A DNA stretch of 64,000 bases, from NCBI RefSeq assembly GCF_002105155.1, contig NW_019028987.1, positions 186,001 through 250,000 of the forward strand, written 5' to 3'. This document shows, piece after piece, positions 11,397 to 22,947 of this stretch (position 1 is its first letter; each line of letters opens with the position of its first letter). Both the position numbers and the translations under genes were made by a program. The notes beneath the pieces were generated by a model. That model was not told where the DNA came from. It did no database searches and was given only the letters and a program-made list of their open reading frames with translations. The DNA comes from Lobosporangium transversale. Its lineage: Eukaryota > Mortierellomycota > Mortierellomycetes > Mortierellales > Mortierellaceae.

Positions 11397-12483
11397 TACA
11401 GTACATGCCATGTATACACAGGACAAACAACATTCATAGTTTAACAAAGGTCTAAGCATAAAGTCGTAGCCTTAACCTTACTCTTGAACGTGGTCTAAAA
11501 AAAAACAACATTTACTCTTTCTCTCTCCACTTTTTGTACAAGGAGGAAAAGTAAGGTTTGGGGACGAATCTGGGACCGAGGGTTAGATTTCTTTTAAGGT
11601 CCCTTTTCCTCTCCTCCACAACACACCCACACTCCGTCCATGTGCTGTATATATTTATTAGATTTATATATATACCTAAGCTTCAACAGCCTTCAACAGA
11701 TGGGCTCCAAGACTATATCAAGTCAACTTTTTTTATTTTTTTTTTTTTATTTTTTATAAATAATATATTTCTTTCTAATCTAAAGGGTGACGATTGAATT
11801 GATTTGGGTGGCTGATTCTGAGCATGCACAAGAATAAAACAACTAATTGAGACCCATAAATTGCGTTGTTTGTGGAAAGAGTAGAGCCAAGTTTCCCAAA
11901 AGAATATGATATAAAAAAAAAAACACGAACCCTTACACTCTTTCACGCGTGCACATGCATCTCGACAACATTACTCAAGAGTGTTTTTATATATATGCAT
12001 ATGTTAATATAGCAAGGGGAGAGCAAAAGAGAGAGAGAGAGAGATGGTAATATATATATAATCATAAATGTGATATTCATAAGAAAAACATAGATGCCAT
12101 TGCATTTCTTTTGCAAAGGGTATTTTGTTTTCTATTTCCGATCATTGCGATGTATATAATAATAATAACAATAACAGTGGTGAAATAGAAAAAAAAAAAA
12201 AAAAAAAAAAAAGGCTCTAGGGGTTGAGATATGGGTTTGAGCCTTATTTTTTTTTTAAGAAAAAGGAGGCTAGGTTATATAAACAGTTCATAGACATGGA
12301 GATGGACATGGATATGTATATGTAAGATGGGTTAAGTAAGATGATGAGGATTTGAGGGAAATGTGGATAAAAGGTCAAACGTTCTAGGTCCAGATGTGCG
12401 ATAGATTGTTGTCTATTATGTTTGCACATTCCTCTTCGAAAGCCCATTGTTTTGGTTACGTACTCAATCTCTCTAGCATGTTC

Positions 12484-12572
12484 GTAGATTATCTTTCTGA
12501 AAGCATGGAGCATGGGGGCATGGAGCACGAAGCATGGAACATGAAGCATGAGACATGAAGCATGAAAGAAGG
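12484..12572. repeat. Diverged minisatellite around GAAGCATG and GGAGCATG
   Basis: Many imperfect copies of a 10-14 bp unit containing GCATG in direct succession. No coding sense. Confidence 0.6.
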
Positions 12573-13357
12573 GGCAAAAGAGAAAAAGGAAAGAGAAAAA
12601 TGAGAGAGAAATGACGATTGCAAACAGCATCAAAGCAACTTGGACAAGCGTGTGAATGCGACTTCTTTTATATCTTTTTCTCATGATAGACAAAAGACGT
12701 TGATATCTAGATCCATAAAGGGCAGTTGAGGAAAAAAAAATAAAAAATAAAAAAAATAAAAAAATGAAGCGGCCCATGCTTTTCTTTTTTAAAAAAGAAA
12801 AAGGGCGGACAGAGGGGCGGCAATGCTGTTTGAAGACATGTCCAATTAAGATAGAAAGCATTAATAAACATCTAAAAACGGATTAAAATAACACGAAAAG
12901 TCTTTTTTCTTTATTTTATTTACAGGGGCGCAACCATTGCCAAGTCCTCCACAGCATAACATCTCCTTTTTCTTTTCAGCAGAAATGCGCATTTAGAAAA
13001 GGGAAAAAAAGAATATGCATTGGAAATATGTATAAATATATATATATACATACGTGTGCTTGATCAGTTGAAGAACATGTTGTATAAACTGTACAATATG
13101 AAAATAATACAGCAATGCATGCCTTTGGATGAATCTACGATGTGTGTAACTTTGTTGAACAGATGCAATGGACTAGCGCATGTTTTGTTTGTTATTTAGC
13201 GTAACGATTGATTTCGGGAGTTGCTGTACGACCATGTCCCCGATGAACAGACAAGAAGGACGAGAAACGAAAAGGAGAGAGAGAAATAGGAACACAAATA
13301 GATAAGCACAACCAGGAGGTTTGTCAATGCTACAACCCCCGCTCACAGTCAGTTAAT

Positions 13358-13515
13358 GCAAAATGCAAACAGACAAACAGGCAAAATGCAAACAGACCAG
13401 ACAGGACAGACCAGACAGACCAGACAGACCAGACAGATGATGATGAATGATGATGATGATGATGGTGATATTGGTATTGATATTGATATTGACATTGATA
13501 TTGATAGTAAATAAT
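13358..13515. repeat. Compound minisatellite: CAGACAGAC units, then GAT and ATTGAT repeats
   Basis: A 10-bp GACCAGACAG unit is repeated with little variation at about 13395-13440. It is followed by a GAT-rich triplet tract and then an ATATTG hexamer tract. The Trp-Ser-Val periodic antisense frame is a by-product. Confidence 0.8.
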
Positions 13516-14082
13516 ACATAAAATGGACTGCAACGAACCATGACAAGGATTAGAACAAGGCTCCTCACCCGAACGAAAGACAAACAAACAGGCAGAGCAG
13601 GGGAACCAACAAAAAAAGAGAGAGGTGGGTAAGGAGATCACCATAGCTCTTTCTGTAAACCGGGGTTGTAATACAGCATTTTCATTCACTCTTGTCCCTC
13701 TTCGCTCTGTTTCCCTTTTCTCTCTTTTCTCTCTTTTCTCTCTTTCCCCCTTTATTACTCTTTACTTTATTCAAAACAGTAACAGCCAACTTTCTTCAAC
13801 CATACCCATACAAACGGCTTTTTTTCTTCTTTCATTCATCACCACCATCTCTTCATTCATTCCATTCCATCCTATTCATTCTCACTCTTATTCTCATGAA
13901 CAACTCATAGCAGGACTTTTTTTCTTTTCACGTATCTCTATAGATTCCATATCACATTTCATTTTATATCAATCACACATACCATCGCATTGCACCATTG
14001 CACCATCGCAACCATTGCATTTAATACCCACAGGGCTAGGCAAACAACCAAGCAACCAACCAATCAACCAGCCAATATCTTC

Positions 14083-14236
<154 letters not shown>

Positions 14237-14449
14237 TTTCCTCTCTCATTTTTGTACGCCCACTCTTTTTTTTTTTTTTTTTTTTCTTTTTTTTTTCGCG
14301 CTCTTTCTCTCTTCGCTCACTTCGCTCTCGTCAATCATTTCCCTCAATTTATATCATCCACTTCCATCCACTTCCCTCTCTCTACTACAAATAACTACAG
14401 CTGCAAGCAACAAATAGAACTTTTTTTAATATCTGCATCTGCAGACATC

Positions 14450-14481
<32 letters not shown>

Positions 14482-14590
14482 TGAGAGAGAAAGTGAGAGA
14501 ATTAGAGAAAGAACCAAAGAGACAAAAATAGTTCTCAAGAGATAGAGCAATAGAAAAAAAAAAAAAAAAAAAAAATTATTTATGTGACGG

Positions 14591-17500
14591 ATGCCAATGG
14601 GTGCAGCCATGGAAGTAGAACCTCGCACCAGCATGGAGCGCCATCTCATGGACAGAGACCGCGAGGGTCAACTCTACCTGGAGGCACGTCGTCAACAGGC
14701 TGCCCAGGACCTGCTCGGGAATAGATCGTCCTTCCTCTCCACCATCACTCCTCCTTCTTCCAATCCCTCCTCCGTAGCGTCCTCACTCTTTCATGAAACT
14801 TTTTCTTCTTCACAAGAAGGCGTTACTATTCATTTCAACAGCACTTCAACATCCTTGCCCGCTACCCCTACCTCGCCCATCACTCCTGTCACCACAAATA
14901 TGTCCTCTTCAGACCCTACCCCTGTCAGCCTTCCCCTCCCCAACAACAACAACAACAACAACAATAATAATCTCACCCCTACAGGGACAACAACAACAAC
15001 AACAACAACAACATCCTCCTCATTATCGCCTTTTCGCTCCTTGGGTCCTTCTCTTCAAAACATCGTCCCCATCATTAAAAAGACGCGCCAAAGAGCTGCC
15101 ACAGCTCAAGAACGATCCCTCACAACACTCCCCCCATCCACCTCCACTTCCAACACAGCAACAGGAACAGTAGAGACCATGGACCGACCCCTCGTCACCA
15201 TTTCTCCCTCCAGCCTTGAATATCAACTCACCGCCAACTTGCTCAAATACCCAACACCTCCCTCACTCCCACAACAGCCCACCTCCACACGTCGCCATCG
15301 TTCAGGGTCACGGCCACGATCGAAATCTAGACCGCGTAAAAGTCGTCGAGGCACAGATATCGGCGATACCTTTGATACCCATCAGGACAATGACAACCCT
15401 CCTTCAACCTCCCAAAGCACAGGCCATCATCGACAGCGTGCAGAGCGTTCCAATAGTGGACGAAGAAAGAGGAGGGATTTTGAAGGTCGTAAAAGGGCCC
15501 ACACCACCCCAACCTCAATCTCTACAGCAGCAGAGAGTAATCAAGTGCCCCCTCTCCCTCAACAGACCTCCTTGCCTTCACTTCCTCCAATCCCACCAAA
15601 GAGTCCTCGTACGCTCATCGCCACCTACTTTCCAGGCTCGTTGCCTCCACCTCCATCTAGAGGTCGGGTTCCTTTGAAGAATAAGGAGCCTTTGGTAGTG
15701 GCCCCAACACCTTTCAAGACACCTACTTTTGGACCAGCCTTGAGTATGATCAATAACAGCAGTTGTGCACGAGATGGGCCTCCGGTGCCTTCTCCTTCGA
15801 CCTCACTTCAGTATATACCCTCGACCGATATCTCTCGCTGTTCCACCGCACAACCCCAGCAGAACAACAATGAGGATTCAGATTTGGCACCTCCCTCCAC
15901 TCAACCTTCGCCCTGCACCTCAGCCTTGGGGCTATCATCCTCAGCTTCGACCAGCCATAACAATACCAGCGACAACAATGGTAATAACAACACCACTCAC
16001 AGCAATAACAACAAAAGACGAGCACAGCCATTAGGTACGCATCGCCTGCCATCGGATGTGGATCTGTTGGTGGTCAAGAAGAGCTCCCGCACAGGCCGAA
16101 GCTTTCATAATCATCCCTATAACCATAATCATAATCTTAATATTCGTAATCAGCACATACCCATCAACAACTTTAGTCTGCTGAGCCATCACTGCACTTT
16201 TAACAATCAGCATCATGCAGAGGAGAGTCAACCCTTATCGACCTCAGGTTCCACTAGTCCAACCTCACCCACCTCAGAGTCCTTTATCAATACATCGTCT
16301 GTCCTGTCAGGTACAGCAGCATCAGCAGGAGCAGGAGTAGGCGTACATGAAGGTCGACGTAGTTCAAGTGGCACTATTTTTACATCGACAACAACTGTTG
16401 TGCCACCTTCAACTACACCTATTTACCCAAGAGGGTTGATGCCAAGCAGCAGTAGCCCTCTGGCGGATTCACATCTGCCATTGGTCATCCGTGTACAACA
16501 GAGAGCAACACCCTATATCCGTGAGCTATTTCCTGGTGAAATCCATCCTAATACGCCTAGCAGCACACATACCAGTCAGGACCTTGAGATTGTTTTGGAG
16601 GAAATCACAGGTCGGATCCGGACTAACCGCACCAGTGTAGATCCTTGGCCCTATCAAGTTCGTTACAACAATGGTGGTAATAGTGACAGTACTTCACCAA
16701 CAACAACAGGACTGCGGGATCAGAAACCCTTGCCACGAACTCATCGTGAGAAGGAGCCACGATACTGGGTGTTTAGAGATCATGATGGGGCGATCGTGTT
16801 GGGGCCCATCTTCTTCTTGTTGGGCCACCTGCTCCCATTCATGTGGTGGATTGGTTCTGCTTATCCAAGTATTGAGCATCCAGATGAGAAGCGATCAGCA
16901 GCTGAACTGGCTCGGGAAGCAGAAATGGAGGCCGATATGGAGGCACGGGTCAGAGCTCGAGCTCGAGCGGAAGCAGAGGCTGTAGCAGCAGCAGCTAGGA
17001 GTACGACTATTTCTATTGAAGGAACAGGTGCAGGCGTAGGACCTGGAAGAAGGAATGATGGAGACTTGGAAGCTGGTCTTGGTCTTCGAGGGATGGCTGA
17101 CGATGATTCTGATACAGAGACCGATGTGGGAGACCTACGAGATCATCCGGTGATTCAATGGTTACAAAAACAACTTCGGACGGTTGGAGCGACGATTGCA
17201 TCCATCAAGACGAGTGTCTCTACAAACCCCAACAACAAAGATTCGACGATCGCTACATTACAGATTGTCAGGATCTCTGAAGATGGATCCAATGTGAGTG
17301 ACGATTATTTGAGGCCCCGATACCATCAACATCAACATCAACATCAACATCAACATCCACTTCATTCTTTGGATCTGACGAATGTTAGTACAATTCATGT
17401 TCCGATCCCTTCACCCACTGCTGTGGCAGCAGCGGCAGCACAGTCGCGTGCTCGATCGATGGGACAAGATCGATTGTTCGAAACCCGAGGTCCTTGGTCT

Positions 17501-17692
17501 ATTGCAGGGGCGATTGAGGAAGAAGACATGGGGTGTTCTGCCATGATGTTGGCACAACGATTGGAATACGACCGTAAAGTGCTTCGATATGAACTCGATC
17601 TTCGATGGAGACGTATTAATTTGATCTGGTCGATTGGATCGTTCGTCCTTGCCATCGCCATCACAGCTTTCATTGTTGGGTTCTCTCTGTAA
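14591..17692 (+). CDS. Large low-complexity protein with two C-terminal hydrophobic segments (hypothetical)
   Basis: Single 1033-codon frame with no need for an intron. Residues 1-700 are mostly disordered: Ser/Thr/Pro-rich, with Asn and Thr runs (about 118-145), an RS/RKSR-rich basic patch (about 233-257) and His/Asn stretches. Around 725-760 a conserved-looking block, EPRYWVFRDHDG followed by GPIFFLLGHLLPFMWWIGS, could be a membrane or re-entrant helix. The end, RWRRINLIWSIGSFVLAIA, is a basic-flanked C-terminal transmembrane helix (about 1008-1033). A charged Ala/Arg/Glu helix (about 770-805) lies between them. I infer a fungal integral membrane protein with a long, probably cytosolic N-terminal tail; I do not recognise the family. 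The ATG at 14597 is an alternative start. Confidence 0.8.
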   Translation: MPMGAAMEVEPRTSMERHLMDRDREGQLYLEARRQQAAQDLLGNRSSFLSTITPPSSNPSSVASSLFHETFSSSQEGVTIHFNSTSTSLPATPTSPITPVTTNMSSSDPTPVSLPLPNNNNNNNNNNLTPTGTTTTTTTTTSSSLSPFRSLGPSLQNIVPIIKKTRQRAATAQERSLTTLPPSTSTSNTATGTVETMDRPLVTISPSSLEYQLTANLLKYPTPPSLPQQPTSTRRHRSGSRPRSKSRPRKSRRGTDIGDTFDTHQDNDNPPSTSQSTGHHRQRAERSNSGRRKRRDFEGRKRAHTTPTSISTAAESNQVPPLPQQTSLPSLPPIPPKSPRTLIATYFPGSLPPPPSRGRVPLKNKEPLVVAPTPFKTPTFGPALSMINNSSCARDGPPVPSPSTSLQYIPSTDISRCSTAQPQQNNNEDSDLAPPSTQPSPCTSALGLSSSASTSHNNTSDNNGNNNTTHSNNNKRRAQPLGTHRLPSDVDLLVVKKSSRTGRSFHNHPYNHNHNLNIRNQHIPINNFSLLSHHCTFNNQHHAEESQPLSTSGSTSPTSPTSESFINTSSVLSGTAASAGAGVGVHEGRRSSSGTIFTSTTTVVPPSTTPIYPRGLMPSSSSPLADSHLPLVIRVQQRATPYIRELFPGEIHPNTPSSTHTSQDLEIVLEEITGRIRTNRTSVDPWPYQVRYNNGGNSDSTSPTTTGLRDQKPLPRTHREKEPRYWVFRDHDGAIVLGPIFFLLGHLLPFMWWIGSAYPSIEHPDEKRSAAELAREAEMEADMEARVRARARAEAEAVAAAARSTTISIEGTGAGVGPGRRNDGDLEAGLGLRGMADDDSDTETDVGDLRDHPVIQWLQKQLRTVGATIASIKTSVSTNPNNKDSTIATLQIVRISEDGSNVSDDYLRPRYHQHQHQHQHQHPLHSLDLTNVSTIHVPIPSPTAVAAAAAQSRARSMGQDRLFETRGPWSIAGAIEEEDMGCSAMMLAQRLEYDRKVLRYELDLRWRRINLIWSIGSFVLAIAITAFIVGFSL

Positions 17693-18559
17693 AGGAAAGG
17701 GAAAAATAGGAAAAAAAAAAAAAAATTATTCCTTTTGCCTACTCTTTTGTTTTTACTGTTTTTTATTTTATTACTGTTTATTTTATATCATTTATATACT
17801 CTACATGTATTTTTAATATCATTTCCATCGTTCCTTGTACACTAGCCAGAGAGAGTAAAAAAAAAAAAGAAAAAGTTGTTCCAGGTTATTTTACCCCTGA
17901 TGACCAAATAAAAAATAAAAAGTAAAAAATCAAAATATCCTCCGAACATTTTAAATGAGCTTTTTTTTTTTTTAAGATTTAAAACATTGTCCATTAACAC
18001 ATGGCAACAAAAGGTATATATATATATACAATGCCCAATGCCTTTGTCTATTACACCGGGTCGCCAGTCAATGTCAACTTTTTGAGATGGGCGAGCCCCA
18101 TTATGACATTCCTCTCCTTATTTGACTAAATTACAGAAATAAAGATGGAAACAGAAAGGAATCTTCCGAGGAGTTCAGCAGCATTGTTTCTGTCACGCTG
18201 TTCTTTGCCAGGGATAAAGACAGGCGATCCATTGCCGATCACAGGTTGAGAACACTTAATCTTCATTTCTGAGGTCTTGCTTCTTTTGATATCCCTAAGT
18301 GGGCATGTGCTCAAGACGACTCACAATTAGTAAATGGCAAAGATACACAGGTTCATTGATCACTCAAGTGTGGTGCGCTGATGTGGCCGTGCTGTTCATT
18401 TCGAAGGCTCAATGCGCGCTTTTTTATAGGTTGACTTGACTTTTATACTCATCACTCCCAATTGTATCATTGGACTTCATTAATGATAAAATTACAGCAC
18501 TCTGGAATGAAACACAGCCATTGAATTCATGCAACAAACAATTGTTTTTTCAGCCCTGC
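17693..18559. other. Intergenic, AT-rich, no gene seen
   Basis: 3' region of the preceding gene followed by the upstream region of the first LRR paralogue. Short frames only. Confidence 0.5.
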
Positions 18560-18585
18560 CACTTCAAGAGGCAAAGCCGAAAAAT
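18560..18585 (+). promoter_or_regulatory. Conserved upstream block of LRR gene 1
   Basis: CACTTCAAGAGGCAAAGCCG, about 100-120 bp before the ATG at 18682. It matches blocks at the same distance in three paralogues (consensus CACCAAATGGCGAAGCTGAA). It could be a transcription-factor site or simply young-duplication similarity. Confidence 0.45.
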
Positions 18586-18681
18586 AATGGACCAACCGGC
18601 ATCCTTTACTTACAAATAGAGAAATGAGCCAACTTTTTTTCTTTTCTTCATCTTTTCTTCTTCTCTTGAATCACTACCGAA

Positions 18682-21061
18682 ATGACAGAATTTCAATACC
18701 AACAATTCCGATGCAACAACATCATTGAGAAAGTCTGTGCCAGAACTGCCCCCATATCCACAAGCAATGGCGACTTGTCGTGCTGGGTGACTTTGCAAGA
18801 CATTCGACAAGTGTTTCCAGGTGCGTTCCGGTTCAAATTTGATGAGTATCCTGTTCCATTCCTTGCAGACCTTAACGGCAACTGGTAAGTTATTTTATTA
18901 TGGCGCCTCTGTCAATCGCCCTGAAAATAAACAGAACCCAATTTGACACGTCTTTTTTTCTGATAGGATCCAGCCTCTGCGCATTGCGTTCTATCCTGAC
19001 AAGATTCTGGATGTCTTCACAGAAGTACCGCAGTCCAGCAACATCAACAGCGAAAGCAACAGTAGTAGCAGCGCTGTCGTCCATTTGCCAACATCGAGAG
19101 ACTCGGTGAATTTAGTCTCTCAGGATCCTTCTTTGTCTTCATCAAACTTGGTTCAAGCTTACAACCCATCTCTTACCACTCACAGCTTGGAAGAGATTAA
19201 GGAGTTGGTACTAGAAACCCTTAAAATGCAATCAGAAACAGTTAAACTACAGCATCAAGCTCTTGACAGACTTGCCATCCTCCAACAGAAAGCTGATGCT
19301 ATCCTTGTCCAGACCTTTGAGCTTCATGAATATCCAATCCCTCGACTCTTTATCATTCTGCCTGTTGACAGCACCAAATGGGACCCAATGAATGTCTTGA
19401 AGAACAAGGTTCGCCTTCATTTCCTATGTGAATGTGAGGATCGCTCTGAAAAGGCAAGCAAGGACAGCCAGAAGAACAAAACCCATCTTGCCAGACATGA
19501 AGGATATGAGATCAGGAACAGCACAGAGTTCTTTCAAAAGTATGGGAAATACATGATCATCTTGTTACAAGGACTCAAGTTGGGAATGGGAACAACTCCA
19601 GGCTCATCTCTGACACCAGCCCCAAATCTGGTCGATGCCGGTATAAAATATTCGCTCGACTATTTGAACGAACTCACAAAGGAAAACCCAGGCTTGAGTG
19701 GCTTTAACACAATGGATGACTATGAAGGACTTGAAGGAGCAGATCTCCGACGACTGAGCACATTCCTTCAAACCAATGATGAAAACAGACAGCTTGGCAA
19801 TTTGTACAGGACCAGGACAGAAGCAGGCCATGTCAAATGGGTTTGTGTCGATCACTATCGCTCGACGTATAAAGAGAAAGAACAGAAAGCGTTTGAAGAT
19901 GTTGTGGCGATGAATTGGGGCAAATATGACTCACAGCTCGGTAAAGTGGTCATTCAGTTGCTATCCAGGATCACAGCTAGAGAGTTCTTCGAAGCCTTGA
20001 CCAGAGCTAAACATATTTACGAGTTGGATATTACATTCCACTACTGGGAGTGGACCAAGAGTGATTTGGAAGCACTGAAGAATGCACTGAGAGTATCGAG
20101 TGTATCGATCCTTCGACTTGATCTTGGACGATCCCAAGAAAGCATAACCAGGAAAGTGCTTTCAGGATTCACACGACATGAAAAGCTTGTAGGCATCATA
20201 GAACTTAACAACATGAAAGTGATTCATGTTGTACTTCCTCCGGATGTCAAAAATCTATCCAATCTACAAAGCGCAAAATCATCACACCTTCACAAGTTAT
20301 CCTTTGGGATGAGACCTCAAAGGATGAGAGCTAGTGATTTCCGACTGCTTATGAATTCGCTCGAGGCTTTGGTCATTTTGGATTTAGCATCCAACTCGAT
20401 TGGAGATAAAGAGGCTCTGGCACTGTCAGAGGCACTCAAGACTAACACCAGTCTGACCAATTTGGACTTGAGTTACAACTCAATTGGGAATGAAGGAGCT
20501 CTGGCACTGTCAGAGGCACTCAAGACAAACACGGCCTTGACTAAATTGATCTTATGGAACAACTCAATTGGGAAGGAAGGAGCTCTAGCGCTGTCAGAGG
20601 CACTCAAGACAAACACCAGTCTGACCAATTTGAACTTGTACAACAACTCAATTGGGGATGAAGGAGCTCTGGCACTGTCAGAGGCACTCAAGTCAAACAC
20701 CAGTCTGATCAATTTGGACTTGAGGGACAATTCAATTGGAAATGAAGGAGCTCTGGCACTGTCAGAGGCACTCAAAACAAACATCAGTCTGACCAATTTG
20801 GACTTGAGTCACAACTCAATTGGGAAAGAAGGCGCTCTGGCACTATCAGAGGCATTCAAAACAAAGACCAATCTGGACTTGAGTCACAACTCAATTGGGA
20901 ATGAAGGAGCTCTGGCGCTGTCAGAGGCACTCCAGACAAACACCAGTCTGATCAATTGGAACTTGAGTTACAACTCAATTGGGAAAGAAGGAGCTCTGGC
21001 GCTCTCAGAAGCGTCCAAGAAAAACATGACCTTGAATGTTCTTGTATGGGAAGCGCCTTAA
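18682..21061 (+). CDS. Header-coiled-LRR family protein 1 (RNI-type LRR), two exons
   Basis: Exon 1 is 18682-18884. The intron runs from GTAAGT at 18885 to TAG at 18966, and exon 2 is 18967-21061. Joined, they give 765 residues in frame. The header (about 1-95) runs from FQYQQFRCN to PLRIAFYPDKILDV. After a Ser/Asn linker comes ALDRLAILQQKADAILVQTF and a conserved module, IPRLFIILPVD, HFLCECEDRSEK, HLARHEGYEIRN, EFFQKYGKYM (about 175-270). An uncharacterised middle region follows, then eight LRRs (about 534-760) of the form LDLSYNSIGNEGALALSEAL, 28 residues each, ribonuclease-inhibitor type. The seventh repeat is four residues short. RNI-LRRs form horseshoes for protein binding; the rest has no assigned function. 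No signal peptide or membrane segment is seen. Confidence 0.85.
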
Positions 21062-21253
21062 TCGATTTGCAAAGAACTCTGAGGACCTTTAGCCAAAAGC
21101 TTTATACAAATGGTCGTAAAATAGATGCGCTGAATGGGTGATCTCATTGAAGGGACTACATATAGCTCTGTGTTGTGTTATAGAAAGCTCATATAGCACC
21201 ACAAGTCGTTTGCTCTTGTTTCTCACTCGTCGATATTCTCAATTCTTTAGGCA

Positions 21254-22947
21254 TCATTTGATTTTACATTTCCAGCTAGCTATGATAAGGCTTGCGGGTG
21301 TTGGACAATACATTTGACTGCTAGAGTCCTCGCCAATAATCAAATATATTTTAATTTGAATAGAATACTTAACGTACAACTCAAAGTTATAATTTTTACG
21401 ACAGCGTTTTCGATTGATAAGAGGCTCGTCCTCAGACTCGCTATCCTCTATCAAACCAAACGTGTTTCCAGTATCTGGAGCAAGGTCCTCTATCTCAGGC
21501 TCCATGGCAACAGCCTCAGCTCGCTCTTGGTTTATTACTCTATCGAGTTCTGTATCCCACTCACTACTGACGACTATGATAATGTCACTAAGGTCCTCAA
21601 TAGTCTCCTCTTCATCACAGACCTCTTGATAAACCTCATCGTCTAACACTTCTCCTTGTGCCCGACTCCTCTCGTTATAGTACCTCATACCAACCTTCAC
21701 AGACTTCTTCCATACAGAGTAGAAGGCTCTACACGGAATCTGGGAAAACAAGTCGAGTATCTTTTTCTTCAGTAAAAGGGATGTCATTGTCATCTTTGCC
21801 CTTGAAGCAATTATGTTTTTTACGACGGCCCAGATCTTCTCAATAGGTTGGAGCTCGCAATGGTAGGGTGGAGTCTTGAGAGTTTCATGCCCACCGTTTT
21901 CCTGGGCTATTTTACTGATAGAAAAGTACGACTCGTCAGGAAGGGCTTTAGCCAATCCCATAAACTCGTCTTTATTCAGTGCTTTTCCATATTCTCTTGT
22001 TGGAATAACAATATCTTTGCCCGCGAGCCACTTTGATAGCTTTCACAGTGTTGCTCTTGGTTGGCTTTTTGTTTTTTTTTGTGAAAATGGTATGAGGCGC
22101 CATCAAGGTGGATTTGGCAAGGCCCAAGTCCCATCTCATTGAGATTCTTACAAGTTCGCTTGAAGATTCTGTCAAGTAAACTGGCGTTGAAGTTTCCATG
22201 ATAATCGTGACCTGTTGCTACAACGCCTGCTTGTTTGATTTCCTCTGGCACATCGACACATAGCTCAGCTTCCTGTTCTCAAACTTTTTTTGATTGAGTC
22301 TTTGATCCTTTAGATGGCCAATCATATACACTGTCCTTGACGAATTTGCCGTTGATCTCTTTATTGGCCTCATCGTAGTAAACAACGAACGCCACAAATA
22401 TAACCATTATTGGTTTTCTTCCTACATCGTTTACTACGCCGCCGCCACTTTGAGCCCAACATCTCGCTGCCGTATGGTCGATGTGCCAGCAAGACTTGCC
22501 TAGGAAGACCTCCAGCCTCCTTGGCGCCCAATTGCCGTCTACAAATCTCAGATTCTTGAGGCGGCGCTTGAGATACGCCGTACGGAACGCGACATTCTCT
22601 TTGGATTCGTGCAAGAAGTCCTGCCGGATCCCTTTGCCCCCATAAAATCCCATTTTACAAAGGTCGCGAATGATGGACCTTGCTGATCTGTCGATATCAT
22701 AGTCGTCCTTCAGTTGGTTTGCATTTAAAGCTGCCGAATTAGGAGTTCCGCTCTTATTTGATTCAGCTATAATATTCATCACTTTCGAGCTTAGATTTTG
22801 ATCCGCCTCTTTTTTGGGGTGTCCAGTTCTTCCAGATCCTGAGGCCTCGAGGATGCTTGTGGTTGCAAATTTAATTGCTATCACACAAGTATTTCCCCCC
22901 GCACCCAATAGAGTCGGTAGGTCCTTTGCTTTATCACCTGTCTTCAT
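21254..22947 (-). pseudogene. Tc1/IS630-type (DDE_3) transposase relic A
   Basis: Starts at ATG 22947 (MKTGDKAKDLPTLLG). Consecutive homologous pieces lie in several frames: 22279-22947 (HTH part, WHIDHTAARCWAQ, VIFVAFVVYYDEA), about 21976-22251 (GHDYHGNFNASL, then CQIHLDGASYHFH with the second catalytic Asp) and 21254-21961 (TPPYHCELQPIEKIWAVVKN with the catalytic Glu). At least two frameshifts separate them. The DES motif expected before WHIDH reads LGKS, so the first catalytic Asp also appears lost. The acidic C-terminal tail is retained. It sits between LRR genes 1 and 2. The family assignment is from motif order. Confidence 0.7.

Larger units (their letters stand above)
11397..14082. other. 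Gene-poor spacer rich in simple repeats
   Basis: No convincing gene. The long antisense frame at 12244-12861 is Phe/Ser-rich and built on simple sequence. It contains poly-A at about 12190-12212 and the two minisatellites listed below. The part from about 13.6 kb is pyrimidine-rich and is probably the promoter and leader of the gene starting at 14591. Confidence 0.5.

Noticed and set aside
12244-12861. 205-codon minus-strand frame
   Set aside because: Phe/Ser-rich, built on poly-T and the GCATG minisatellite; no domain, no start context.
13358-13515. Possible CRISPR-like array
   Set aside because: Units are contiguous 6-10 bp minisatellites with no unique spacers, in a eukaryotic context.
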